Translations under genes and position numbers: made by a program
Assembly (NCBI GenBank): GCA_944384865.1
Contig: CALWVC010000022.1
Location: 1-12,637, forward strand
Origin: an uncultured Clostridia bacterium
GTDB lineage: Bacteria; Bacillota; Clostridia; Oscillospirales; Acutalibacteraceae
DNA length: 12,637 nt
Reading direction: 5' to 3'
Shown: positions 6,582-12,637 of the stretch, piece after piece
Layout: each line of letters begins with the position of its first letter
Numbering within the stretch: the first letter of the stretch is position 1
The notes under the pieces: generated by a model
What the model was told of the DNA's origin: nothing
The model's input: the letters and a program-made list of their open reading frames with translations, nothing else
Database searches by the model: none

Positions 6582-7073
6582 ATGTCTTTGCTTGTGCCGG
6601 ATTTTTATATGCGCTCTGTGACACAGATTACCCCGGATTTTTTAAAAAAACAACAGATTTTTGCGTTGCTGTTGGATGTGGACAATACGCTGGCTGTGGA
6701 TAAGGCGACGGCGCCGCCGCCCGAGATTATCGACTGGATTGAACAGATGAAGCGCGCCGGTGTTCAGATGCGGATTGTTTCCAACGCGAAACACAGGCGG
6801 ATCGCCGGGTTTGCAGGGATGGTACAGCTTCCTTTTTCCGGTTTATCCTGTAAGCCGCTGCCGTTTCAGATGCTGCGGGCGGTGCGCGCGTTGCAGGTGG
6901 ACGGCGCGCATGTCGCACTGGTAGGCGATCAGATTTTTACGGATATTTTGGGCGGACGGCTTTGTGGGGTTCGGACCATTCTGGTGGAGCCGATGATGGA
7001 AGAACCCGGTCGTTTTTTTAAGATGAAGCGCCGTTTGGAGCGGCGAATCAAATGTAAGTTAAAGGAGTATTAA
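6582..7073 (+). CDS. yqeG: YqeG family HAD-IIIA phosphatase
   Basis: A 163-residue HAD-superfamily phosphatase, the usual YqeG length. Motif I is DVDNTL at residues 32-37 (nucleophile D32, acid D34), motif II is the IVSNAK segment, motif III is the Lys in SCKPLP, and motif IV is LVGDQIFTDILGG. The family is related to eukaryotic Gep4-type phosphatidylglycerophosphate phosphatases, so a role in phospholipid synthesis is possible, but the bacterial substrate is not settled and this is only inference. ATG 6582 is chosen because AGGAGG at 6570-6575 sits 6 nt upstream; upstream in-frame codons lack such a site. The last codons provide the ribosome site for the next gene, whose ATG comes 1 nt after this stop. 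Residues 45-47 are Pro-Pro-Pro, a likely EF-P-dependent stall site. Confidence 0.9.
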   Translation: MSLLVPDFYMRSVTQITPDFLKKQQIFALLLDVDNTLAVDKATAPPPEIIDWIEQMKRAGVQMRIVSNAKHRRIAGFAGMVQLPFSGLSCKPLPFQMLRAVRALQVDGAHVALVGDQIFTDILGGRLCGVRTILVEPMMEEPGRFFKMKRRLERRIKCKLKEY

Positions 7074-7074
7074 A

Positions 7075-7959
7075 ATGAGCGCACTTTTCGGACCCGCCGG
7101 CAATGCAGACAGCTTTGCGGCACAGGGATATAAAACCAATGCACAGGCGCCCGAATTTGTAAAAAAATTTGGACTGGACGCTTATGAATACCAGTGCGGA
7201 CGCGGGGTGCGGTTAAATGCGCAGACTGCAAAAGAATTTGCACAAAGCGCGAAAGAATTGGGAATCCGGGTGTCGCTGCACGCGCCGTATTATATTTCGC
7301 TGTCGTCTGTCGAGGCTGAAAAGCGGGAAAAATCCGTAGAATATATCTTGCAGAGCGCGCAGGCAGTACAGACGCTGGGCGGAGACCGGATTGTCGTACA
7401 CTCCGGTTCCTGCGCGAAGATCACGAGGGCGCATGCGCTGGAACTGGCGCTGGAGACGATTCAAAGAGCCCGGCAGACGCTGGATGAAAACGGGCTGCAA
7501 CAGGTGTATATCTGCCCGGAAACGATGGGAAAAATCAATCAGCTGGGAACGTTACAGGAAGTGATGGAACTGTGTGCTTTTGATGAACGGATGATCCCGT
7601 GTATCGATTTCGGGCATTTGAACGCCCGGACATTGGGCGGGCTGCGTGACTATGCAGACTTTAAAGCGGTGCTGGATACGATCGAAAACAAGCTTGGCAA
7701 TGAGCGGATGCGGCGGTTTCATGCACATTTTTCAAAAATTGAATATACCGACAGCGGTGAAAAAAGACATCTGACTTTTTCAGATACGGTTTATGGACCA
7801 GATTTTGAGCCGCTGGCGCTGCTTTTAGCACAGCGGAACTGTGAGCCGACGATTATTTGTGAGTCCAGCGGAACGCAGGCGGAAGATGCGCTGACGATGA
7901 AGCAGCTTTATCAGCAGGCACTTAGCGCAACACAGGCGAAAAAAGGAGAGAGCAGATGA
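7075..7959 (+). CDS. Endonuclease IV-like TIM-barrel protein
   Basis: A 294-residue protein of the AP endonuclease family 2 / xylose isomerase-like TIM barrel fold. Endonuclease IV (Nfo) cuts DNA at abasic sites with a three-zinc centre. Probable ligands line up with E. coli Nfo: H69 (SLHAPYY), H109 (VVHSGS), E149 (ICPETMG), D178 and H181 (IDFGHLN), H216 (HAHFSK), H232 (EKRHLTF) and E263 (ICESSG). Where Nfo has Asp two residues before the last His (DRH), this protein has KRH, so one Zn ligand may be missing or shifted to E229. The call is therefore family-level, with AP endonuclease activity likely but not certain. The gene is packed between yqeG (1-nt gap) and aroQ (4-nt ATGA overlap). The yqeG tail supplies its AAAGGAG ribosome site. 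Confidence 0.82.
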   Translation: MSALFGPAGNADSFAAQGYKTNAQAPEFVKKFGLDAYEYQCGRGVRLNAQTAKEFAQSAKELGIRVSLHAPYYISLSSVEAEKREKSVEYILQSAQAVQTLGGDRIVVHSGSCAKITRAHALELALETIQRARQTLDENGLQQVYICPETMGKINQLGTLQEVMELCAFDERMIPCIDFGHLNARTLGGLRDYADFKAVLDTIENKLGNERMRRFHAHFSKIEYTDSGEKRHLTFSDTVYGPDFEPLALLLAQRNCEPTIICESSGTQAEDALTMKQLYQQALSATQAKKGESR

Positions 7960-8390
7960 GAACCTTTTTAATTATTAATGGGCCGAATCTGAACCTGCTG
8001 GGAATGCGGGAACCCGGTATTTATGGCGGCGAAACGTTGCAGCAGGTCAACGATCGGATCAGTGCGCTGGCGCGGCAGCTCGGTGTGGCTGTAGAATTTT
8101 TTCAGTCGAATCACGAGGGCGCGATTATTGATAAAATACATGAGATGACCACGCGTTATGACGGATGTGTGATTAATGCAGGGGCATATACCCATTACAG
8201 CTATGCGATTTTAGATGCGATCAAGGCGGTATGTAAACCGTTTGTTGAGATACATATTTCAGATATTCATAAACGGGAGTCATTCCGGCAGGTATCGGTG
8301 ATCCGGCCTGCTTGTGTGTGTCAGATTTATGGGCAGGGGACTGACGGATATCTGACTGCGTTGCGCAAGCTGGAGGAAATCACTCGATAA
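7956..8390 (+). CDS. aroQ: Type II 3-dehydroquinate dehydratase
   Basis: AroQ catalyses the third shikimate-pathway step, 3-dehydroquinate to 3-dehydroshikimate, as a dodecamer. The product has 144 residues, typical of type II enzymes. The N-terminal INGPNLNLLG signature is complete; R18 in GMREP lies on the mobile lid loop and Y23 in GIYG is the catalytic Tyr. QSNHEG, INAGAYTHYS and the EIHISDIHKRESFR segment complete the substrate site, including the active-site His. The ATG overlaps the stop of the upstream gene (ATGA), and AAAAGGAG at 7941-7948 lies 7 nt before it. In many Clostridia a proline peptidase gene stands between aroQ and efp; here it is absent and efp follows with its own promoter. 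No other shikimate gene is in the window. Confidence 0.96.
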   Translation: MRTFLIINGPNLNLLGMREPGIYGGETLQQVNDRISALARQLGVAVEFFQSNHEGAIIDKIHEMTTRYDGCVINAGAYTHYSYAILDAIKAVCKPFVEIHISDIHKRESFRQVSVIRPACVCQIYGQGTDGYLTALRKLEEITR

Positions 8391-8413
8391 ATCGGTTTTT
8401 GCACAAATTATGC

Positions 8414-8442
8414 TTGAAATCCAATCAGAAATAGGGTAGAAT
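8414..8442 (+). promoter_or_regulatory. Sigma-A-type promoter of efp
   Basis: TTGAAA at 8414-8419 and TAGAAT at 8437-8442 are separated by 17 nt. Each hexamer is one or two bases from consensus. Initiation is expected about 7 nt after the -10, leaving a leader of roughly 25-30 nt that carries the GGAGGT ribosome site at 8460-8465. It lies in the 86-nt gap after aroQ. Confidence 0.75.
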
Positions 8443-8476
8443 ATTACTATCAGGAATTTGGAGGTATAAAGAAACA

Positions 8477-9034
8477 ATGATTTCCGCAGGAGATTTTAGA
8501 AACGGCGTTACATTTGAAATGGACGGTAATGTTTATCAGATCATTGAATTCCAGCATGTGAAACCCGGTAAAGGCGCGGCTTTTGTGCGAACCAAGATCC
8601 GCAATGTGATTGCCGGGTCGGTAGTAGAAAAAACATTTAACCCGACAGAAAAATTTCCAACGGCTTATGTTGAGCGCAAAGATATGGAATATTCTTATTC
8701 CGACGGCGGGCTGTATTATTTTATGGATCCTGAAAGCTATGAGCTGGTGCCGATCAATGAGTCGGAGCTGGGAGATAATTTTAAGTTTGTCAAGGAAAAC
8801 ATGGTCTGTAAAGTGTTGTCTTATAAAGGAAAGGTTTTTGGTGTGGAACCGCCGACCTTTGTGGAATTACAGGTTTCTCAAACGGAACCGGGCGTTAAGG
8901 GTGATACCGCAACCAATGCGACCAAGCCCGCAACATTGGAAACCGGCGCTGAGATTCGGGTGCCGCTGTTTATCAATGAGGGTGAAATGATCCGCATTGA
9001 TACCAGAACCGGCGAGTATATGGAGCGTGCCTGA
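8477..9034 (+). CDS. efp: Elongation factor P
   Basis: EF-P enters the ribosomal E site and rescues ribosomes stalled on consecutive prolines. The 185-residue product has the standard length and three beta-barrel domains. The KOW-like N-terminal domain carries HVKPGKGAAF, where K32 at the loop tip is the residue modified in many bacteria; Bacillus uses a 5-aminopentanol group on the corresponding Lys32. The middle domain includes RKDMEYSYSDGG, and the C-terminal domain ends with GAEIRVPLFINEGEMIRIDT, which is typical. No modification gene of the EpmA or EarP type is nearby, so the type of modification cannot be told. GGAGGT at 8460-8465 precedes ATG 8477. It has its own promoter and is followed after 38 nt by the zinc-ribbon gene. 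Confidence 0.97.
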   Translation: MISAGDFRNGVTFEMDGNVYQIIEFQHVKPGKGAAFVRTKIRNVIAGSVVEKTFNPTEKFPTAYVERKDMEYSYSDGGLYYFMDPESYELVPINESELGDNFKFVKENMVCKVLSYKGKVFGVEPPTFVELQVSQTEPGVKGDTATNATKPATLETGAEIRVPLFINEGEMIRIDTRTGEYMERA

Positions 9035-9072
9035 TTAAATTCCGGTGTTTTATCAAGAAAGGAAGATCTGTT

Positions 9073-9483
9073 ATGACAGTGATTGAGAAAGTGTCTTATT
9101 TAAAAGGCTTGGCCGAAGGTCTGGGTCTGGATGAGTCGAATAAAACCGATAAGCTGATTCAGGCGATCATCGATGTGTTGGACGATATGGCGCTGACGGT
9201 TAGCGATATGGAAGATCATGCGGCTGAGATTGAAGAACAGGTCAATGAGATTGATGAAGATCTTGGCGATTTAGAAGAATATGTATACGGCGATGAGGAT
9301 GACGAAGACGATGCGTTTTATCATGTGACTTGTCCGGAATGCGGCGAAGAAATCTGTATCGACGAAAGCATGTTTGATCAGGATTATATCAATTGTCCGG
9401 CTTGTGGTGAAAAGCTGGAGTTTGATTTTGGATGCGATTGCGACGATGAAGACTGCGATTGCTGCGGAGAACAGGAAAAATAG
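9073..9483 (+). CDS. CD1247-type acidic zinc-ribbon protein, function unknown
   Basis: A 136-residue, strongly acidic protein resembling Clostridia proteins annotated as CD1247 N-terminal domain proteins, whose function is unknown. Residues 1-45 form the recognisable helical part (KVSYLKGLAEGLGLD, then IQAIIDVLDDMA). Residues 45-70 look like a short acidic coiled coil, followed by an Asp/Glu run at 74-80. A zinc ribbon follows with C87/C90 (CPEC) and C108/C111 (CPAC), plus C95. The tail at 121-131 holds five more Cys among Asp and Glu, suggesting a second metal site. The ribosome site GAAAGGAAG at about 9056-9064 supports ATG 9073. It is 38 nt behind efp with no terminator between and a terminator-like hairpin behind, so it is probably co-expressed with EF-P. 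Its role may be regulatory or ribosome-linked, which is only inference. Confidence 0.85.
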   Translation: MTVIEKVSYLKGLAEGLGLDESNKTDKLIQAIIDVLDDMALTVSDMEDHAAEIEEQVNEIDEDLGDLEEYVYGDEDDEDDAFYHVTCPECGEEICIDESMFDQDYINCPACGEKLEFDFGCDCDDEDCDCCGEQEK

Positions 9484-9497
9484 AGTATTGTGACAGT

Positions 9498-9540
9498 CAT
9501 CCGGCCGCGTTTATTTGATTACGGGGCCGGATGTTGTTTT
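9498..9540 (+). terminator. Probable intrinsic terminator of the efp unit
   Basis: CATCCGGCC (9498-9506) pairs perfectly with GGCCGGATG (9525-9533). After one mismatch the pairing continues with CGT/ACG around a T-rich loop. The following TTGTTTT is a short, imperfect U tract, so termination may be moderate. It lies 15 nt after the zinc-ribbon gene stop. Confidence 0.75.
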
Positions 9541-9643
9541 ATCTGGCGGCAATTTTTGTTTTATTGAAGCTGTGTTTTTAATGTGAAACGGCAGATAAAA
9601 ATACCGCTTGGGCTGTTTTTTATTGAATGGGCGATCAAAGTAT
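9541..9643. other. Gap upstream of the sortase gene
   Basis: This AT-rich stretch of about 100 nt should hold the sortase promoter. TTTAAT near 9576-9581 resembles a -10 but has no fitting -35, so I do not call a promoter. A GGGCGATC at 9629-9636, close to the full anti-Shine-Dalgarno complement GGTGATC, lies 7 nt before ATG 9644. Confidence 0.4.
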
Positions 9644-10501
9644 ATGAAAAATACTGTTATTCGGTTTATATGTATTATAGCGGCAATTGCCGTGGTTTTG
9701 GGACTGTTGTATTTCTATCCGTTTTCCGATTCGCCGGAGACCGGGGCGGAGGTTGAGACGCCGGTACAGGCGACGGAAACTTCTGCTGAAGTTCCAACAA
9801 CGCAGGCGTTACGGGATTACAGCGCGTTTACAGGTCGAGTCCGGGATCTGGTGGGATATTTACAGGTTTCGAATACGACCATCGATGATGCGGTGGTACA
9901 GGGGACAGACAACAGCTATTATCTGCGCCGGTCGATCTATGGATATTACAGCTATTCCGGCTGCTATTTTGTGGATTATGAATGCGATCTGTCTAAACCT
10001 AGCCAAAATACGGTGATTTATGGTCACAATCTGATGGATTCCAGCAGACTGTTTGGGCAACTGACGAGATATAAACGTCTGAGCTTTTATAAATCTACAC
10101 CGGTTATCACGTTTGATACGCTTCAGAAACAGATGAAATGGAAAGTGTTTGCGGTATTCCAGACCAATAACGATGAGGATGACGGTGTTTTGTTCAATTT
10201 CCGACGTGCTGATTTTTCTTCACAGGAGGATTTTCTGTATTTTATCGAGCGGGTGCGCCGACGGACGCTGTTGAATATTCCGGTGGATGTGCAGGAAAAC
10301 GACCGGATTTTGACGCTGGTAACCTGTGATTATGATATCAATAATGACTGGCGGCTGGTTGTCATGGCACGATTGATTCGACCGGGGGAGTCGGAAGAGG
10401 TGGATGTGGAATCGGCGACTGTCAACAGCAATCCGCTGTATCCCGAAGGGTGGTATCGCCGCAAGGGCGGCACAAGACCATCTTATCCGGATGAGCCGTA
10501 A
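9644..10501 (+). CDS. Class B sortase
   Basis: Sortases are membrane-anchored cysteine transpeptidases that join secreted proteins to the cell wall or assemble them into polymers. From ATG 9644 the product has 285 residues: one N-terminal membrane segment (about 5-25), a Thr/Glu-rich linker, the sortase barrel (about 60-248) and a polar tail. The catalytic triad is visible as H128 (IYGHNL), C228 in the LTLVTC motif and R237 (DWRLVVMARL). QGTDNSYYLRRSIYG and the helix-containing insert before the Cys are typical of class B. A TTG at 9608 would extend the frame but adds residues ahead of the signal anchor and has no ribosome site. No protein with a sorting signal is encoded in the window, so the substrate lies elsewhere. 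It stands alone, with a hairpin downstream. Confidence 0.92.
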   Translation: MKNTVIRFICIIAAIAVVLGLLYFYPFSDSPETGAEVETPVQATETSAEVPTTQALRDYSAFTGRVRDLVGYLQVSNTTIDDAVVQGTDNSYYLRRSIYGYYSYSGCYFVDYECDLSKPSQNTVIYGHNLMDSSRLFGQLTRYKRLSFYKSTPVITFDTLQKQMKWKVFAVFQTNNDEDDGVLFNFRRADFSSQEDFLYFIERVRRRTLLNIPVDVQENDRILTLVTCDYDINNDWRLVVMARLIRPGESEEVDVESATVNSNPLYPEGWYRRKGGTRPSYPDEP

Positions 10502-10577
10502 TGAGTGGTTGTGAAGGTGGAAGAGGATCACGGTGTGAAAATTTGTATTGGAAAAAGGTTTTTTATATGATCATAGG

Positions 10578-10615
10578 TAAAGCGGCCGCACAAATTATTT
10601 CGTGCGGCCGCTTTA
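10578..10615. terminator. Near-perfect palindromic hairpin, likely bidirectional terminator
   Basis: TAAAGCGGCCGCAC (10578-10591) pairs along all 14 bases with GTGCGGCCGCTTTA (10602-10615) around a 10-nt loop. Each arm holds the palindrome GCGGCCGC. It lies between the convergent sortase (+) and ppa (-) genes, about 75 nt past the first and 65 nt past the second stop. The arms start and end in TTTA or AAAT, giving a short U run on either strand, so it probably ends both transcripts. Confidence 0.8.
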
Positions 10616-10679
10616 TGACTTAAAAAGAATATAATTGAGTGGACGAGCATTCATGTTGTTAAAAGATTGGCAGCTTTGT

Positions 10680-11213
10680 TCAGCCACAGAATTTGGCGGT
10701 ATATGCATCGAGACATTTTTGAATGACCAGCCGGGCGGCCTGCGCATCCTGTACATCGCTGACCAGCGTCTGCTTGCCCTCCAGCGTTTTGTAAACCGCA
10801 AAGAAATGCCGCATTTCGTTAAAAATGTGTTTGGGCAACTGGGAAATGTCCTTATACCCATTATAGCTTGGATCTTCAAACGGGATCGCAATGATCTTTT
10901 CGTCCAGTTCGCCGCCGTCGGTCATGGAGATACTTCCAATGGGATAACAGCGTACCAGACTTAAGCTCTGGATGGCTTTGCTGCATAGAACCAGAACGTC
11001 CAGCGGGTCTCCATCGTCGGCGTAAGTGCGGGGAATAAAACCGTAATTGGCAGGATAATGAGTGGAAGTATATAGGATTCGGTCGAGAATAATAGCGCCG
11101 GTTTCCTTATCCAACTCATATTTGTTTTTGGAGCCTTTTTCAATTTCAATGACCGCAATAAAATCCTGCGGAGATAAGCGTGACGGACTGATGTCGTGCC
11201 ATAGGTTTGTCAA
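10680..11213 (-). CDS. ppa: Family I inorganic pyrophosphatase, TTG start
   Basis: Soluble family I PPase hydrolyses pyrophosphate to two phosphates, pulling biosynthetic reactions forward. The 177-residue product has the usual size. Active-site segments are in order: EIEKGSKNKYELD (Glu/Lys/Glu ligands), the Arg in LDRIL, Tyr in ANYGFIP, the family signature DDGDPLDVLVL with its metal-binding Asp residues, DEKIIAIPFEDP, and the Tyr-Lys pair near the end (FAVYKTLEGK). The start is a TTG (complement of 11211-11213). It is well supported by AAGGAGG (complement of about 11221-11227) 7 nt upstream, and no ATG lies before the conserved part. That ribosome site falls in the 21-nt gap after the GH25 gene stop, so the two are probably co-transcribed. 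Many Clostridia instead use family II or membrane PPases. Confidence 0.94.
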   Translation of the reverse strand: MTNLWHDISPSRLSPQDFIAVIEIEKGSKNKYELDKETGAIILDRILYTSTHYPANYGFIPRTYADDGDPLDVLVLCSKAIQSLSLVRCYPIGSISMTDGGELDEKIIAIPFEDPSYNGYKDISQLPKHIFNEMRHFFAVYKTLEGKQTLVSDVQDAQAARLVIQKCLDAYTAKFCG

Positions 11214-11234
11214 GTAGATTCCTCCTTAAAAAGA

Positions 11235-12521
11235 TCAGGATAAATGGTTGTATCCATTTCTGCGAATATAGGTTGCGTAATCAAACATGCCAAGATTTCG
11301 GTCAACCGCATTGGAAATACCGTCTACCCGACCGGTTTCGGTATATTGCCAAATAGTATACGGGCTGAAAGAGGTGACGCCGGAGGTCCAGTGTGCAACC
11401 CACAGATCATATTTACCTTTGAGCCGAGAGGGCTGTAATACGTCGTTGATCCAGGAGGCGCTGGCATATATGCCGGGGTAATAGCCGGCGGCTTTAATCG
11501 TATCACAGAATGCAATTGCCATATCAGTGCGCAACTGGGAGGAAATATTGGAGTTATTGGCTCTGGCAACCGGATTGGGATTCAAACTGGCGTCGGCGTA
11601 ACAAAGTTCTGTGTCAAAAAAGATCGGATAGGTCAGCGTGAAACCTTTGATTGCTTTCAATGTCAGTTCTGCTTCTTCGATGGCCTCCTGCACGGTGATA
11701 GCCTGGGTGTAGAAATAAACGCCGCAGTCGATACCGGCAGCCGTAGCCCCTTTGATGTTACGTTCGAAATATTCATCGATGCGCATGTTGCCCTCTTTGC
11801 CGTAGCCTCGGAATCCCACCCGGATAATTGCAAAATCTATACCGGCGGCTTTGACCGCATTCCAGTCGATGTTACCCTGAGAATAGGAAACGTCGATACC
11901 CACATAGGAAGACAGCACACCTTTTTTATCGAAGTAATAGCGAACGCCGTCGATCGATTGATGACCGGTCACCGGTGTGTTGTTATAGTATAGATAGGTT
12001 TTTCCATCGGCAGTAAACCAGCCGTTGGCAGGATGCGGCGCGGTAGTAGGTGTAGTGGTTGTCGTGTTGGTTGTGTTGGAAGTGGAGTTACCACCTGTAG
12101 TCGAAGCGGTAGTTGTTGTGGTTGTAGTGGTTGTAGTTGTTTGATTTCCTGTATCTGGTCGGAGTGCGGGAACGCCGGAGATCGTATCATCTGGGGTGAT
12201 TTCCACCGGCTTTTTGTTATATTCGGGATCTTCCTGCGGCGCATTTTCGGGTTTGGCAATCAACTCAGGATCATCCAATACCGATTCGATCTCAGGATCG
12301 TCAGCAGGCTCTGCAGTTGCAGCAGGATCCGCCACGGTGGACATTGGCTGCGGATAGATGCTGGCCGGTCGGGCTGAGGAGACCGGTTGTTCCTGTACAG
12401 AACCTGCAGCGTTTTGTGTTGTAATGACCGAAATCTCACCGCCGCAGCTGGCCGCAGCAATCAAAACGCAGGCCGCCATCACGACGGCTACGAACGCTTT
12501 TAATATTCCTGCATTGCTCAT
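11235..12521 (-). CDS. GH25 muramidase with lipoprotein signal, Thr-rich linker and wall-binding repeat
   Basis: A lysozyme-like enzyme that should cleave the MurNAc-GlcNAc bond of peptidoglycan outside the cell. From the start at 12521 the product has 428 residues. The signal sequence (1-25) ends in AAASC, a lipobox-like site with C26, so it may be a lipoprotein. A Pro/Glu/Asp-rich region (50-125) and Thr-rich linker (128-161, including eleven Thr in a row) follow. Residues 166-205 form one glucan/choline-binding-type repeat (GWFTADGKTYLYY ... IDGVRYYFDKKG). The GH25 barrel spans 207-420, with D210 (GIDVSYSQG), the catalytic DTE at 303-305, WQYT at 391 and the VDGI/DRN end. An upstream ATG at 12593 would add 24 residues ahead of the signal peptide and is less likely; AGAGAGGG precedes the chosen start. 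It is probably the first gene of an operon with ppa. Autolysin or remodelling roles are plausible; no holin or phage gene is near. Confidence 0.9.
   Translation of the reverse strand: MSNAGILKAFVAVVMAACVLIAAASCGGEISVITTQNAAGSVQEQPVSSARPASIYPQPMSTVADPAATAEPADDPEIESVLDDPELIAKPENAPQEDPEYNKKPVEITPDDTISGVPALRPDTGNQTTTTTTTTTTTASTTGGNSTSNTTNTTTTTPTTAPHPANGWFTADGKTYLYYNNTPVTGHQSIDGVRYYFDKKGVLSSYVGIDVSYSQGNIDWNAVKAAGIDFAIIRVGFRGYGKEGNMRIDEYFERNIKGATAAGIDCGVYFYTQAITVQEAIEEAELTLKAIKGFTLTYPIFFDTELCYADASLNPNPVARANNSNISSQLRTDMAIAFCDTIKAAGYYPGIYASASWINDVLQPSRLKGKYDLWVAHWTSGVTSFSPYTIWQYTETGRVDGISNAVDRNLGMFDYATYIRRNGYNHLS
12108..12140 (-). repeat. Thr-codon triplet repeat in the GH25 gene
   Basis: Eleven consecutive Thr codons (ACA, ACT and ACC mixed), read on the minus strand, make an imperfect triplet repeat. 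A second, shorter Thr/Asn-rich tract of the same kind lies at about 12043-12085. Changes in repeat number would keep the frame and only alter linker length. Confidence 0.8.
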
Positions 12522-12637
12522 AAAAAATACAACCCTCTCTTTGCAATCCTTGCTTTCTAAATCGTTGCCGTAATGATACCGGCAGATCATCATGTTCCGC
12601 GAAGGGCAGAAATGTTTGTAAAATACCGGAAGTTCGG
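12522..12637 (-). other. Upstream region of the GH25 gene
   Basis: On the minus strand this holds the purine-rich AGAGAGGG ahead of the GH25 start and no clear -35/-10 pair. An upstream in-frame ATG pair at 12588-12593 lacks a good ribosome site. The window ends before a promoter or neighbouring gene can be recognised. Confidence 0.4.

Noticed and set aside
9608..9643. TTG at 9608 as sortase start.
   Set aside because: It would add 12 residues in front of a clean signal-anchor and has no ribosome site; ATG 9644 is better.
10501..10623. 40-codon frame starting at the sortase stop (TAATG overlap).
   Set aside because: It reads straight through the palindromic terminator hairpin, so the frame is most likely incidental.
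11235..12521. GH25 gene as part of a prophage lysis cassette.
   Set aside because: There is no holin, tail or integrase gene; the protein has a lipoprotein-like signal and long linker, and the neighbours are housekeeping genes.

Overview
This 12.6 kb window looks like an ordinary housekeeping stretch of a Gram-positive Firmicute chromosome, most likely a Clostridia member of the Oscillospirales type. That placement is an inference from gene content, namely the yhbY-nadD-yqeK-LCP-rsfS-leuS order, an EF-P gene followed by a CD1247-type zinc-ribbon gene, a class B sortase and a Thr-rich GH25 lysozyme. It also fits the strong Shine-Dalgarno sites, the sigma-A-like promoters and a base composition near half G+C by eye. 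I see no insertion sequence, prophage, CRISPR array, tRNA or rRNA.

Region 1 (1-6025, + strand) is one long, tightly packed operon: the 3' end of rdgB, a possible 43-codon overlapping ORF, yhbY, nadD, yqeK, an LCP cell-wall ligase gene, rsfS and leuS. It joins nucleotide-pool cleaning, ribosome assembly and silencing, NAD synthesis, Ap4A turnover, wall-polymer attachment and leucyl-tRNA charging. Several starts overlap or abut the previous stop. A good extended -10 promoter candidate lies inside yqeK and could drive the distal genes separately.

Region 2 (6044-6421) is a monocistronic rpsU (ribosomal protein bS21) unit with a near-perfect promoter, a short leader that may fold over the ribosome binding site, and a strong intrinsic terminator. 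Region 3 (6582-8390) is a yqeG, endonuclease-IV-like TIM barrel and aroQ operon with 1-nt gaps or overlaps. Region 4 (8414-9540) is efp plus an acidic Cys-rich zinc-ribbon gene, with its own promoter and a terminator-like hairpin.

Region 5 (9644-12521) holds envelope genes. A class B sortase on the + strand faces two minus-strand genes, a secreted or lipid-anchored GH25 muramidase followed by a family I inorganic pyrophosphatase that starts at TTG. The two transcription units converge on a near-perfect palindromic hairpin that could terminate both.

I did not find a convincing new multi-gene system. The points most worth a second look are the overlapping small ORF between rdgB and yhbY, the promoter inside yqeK, the foldable rpsU leader, the altered metal site of the endonuclease-IV-like protein, and the Cys/Asp-rich tail of the CD1247-type protein beside efp.
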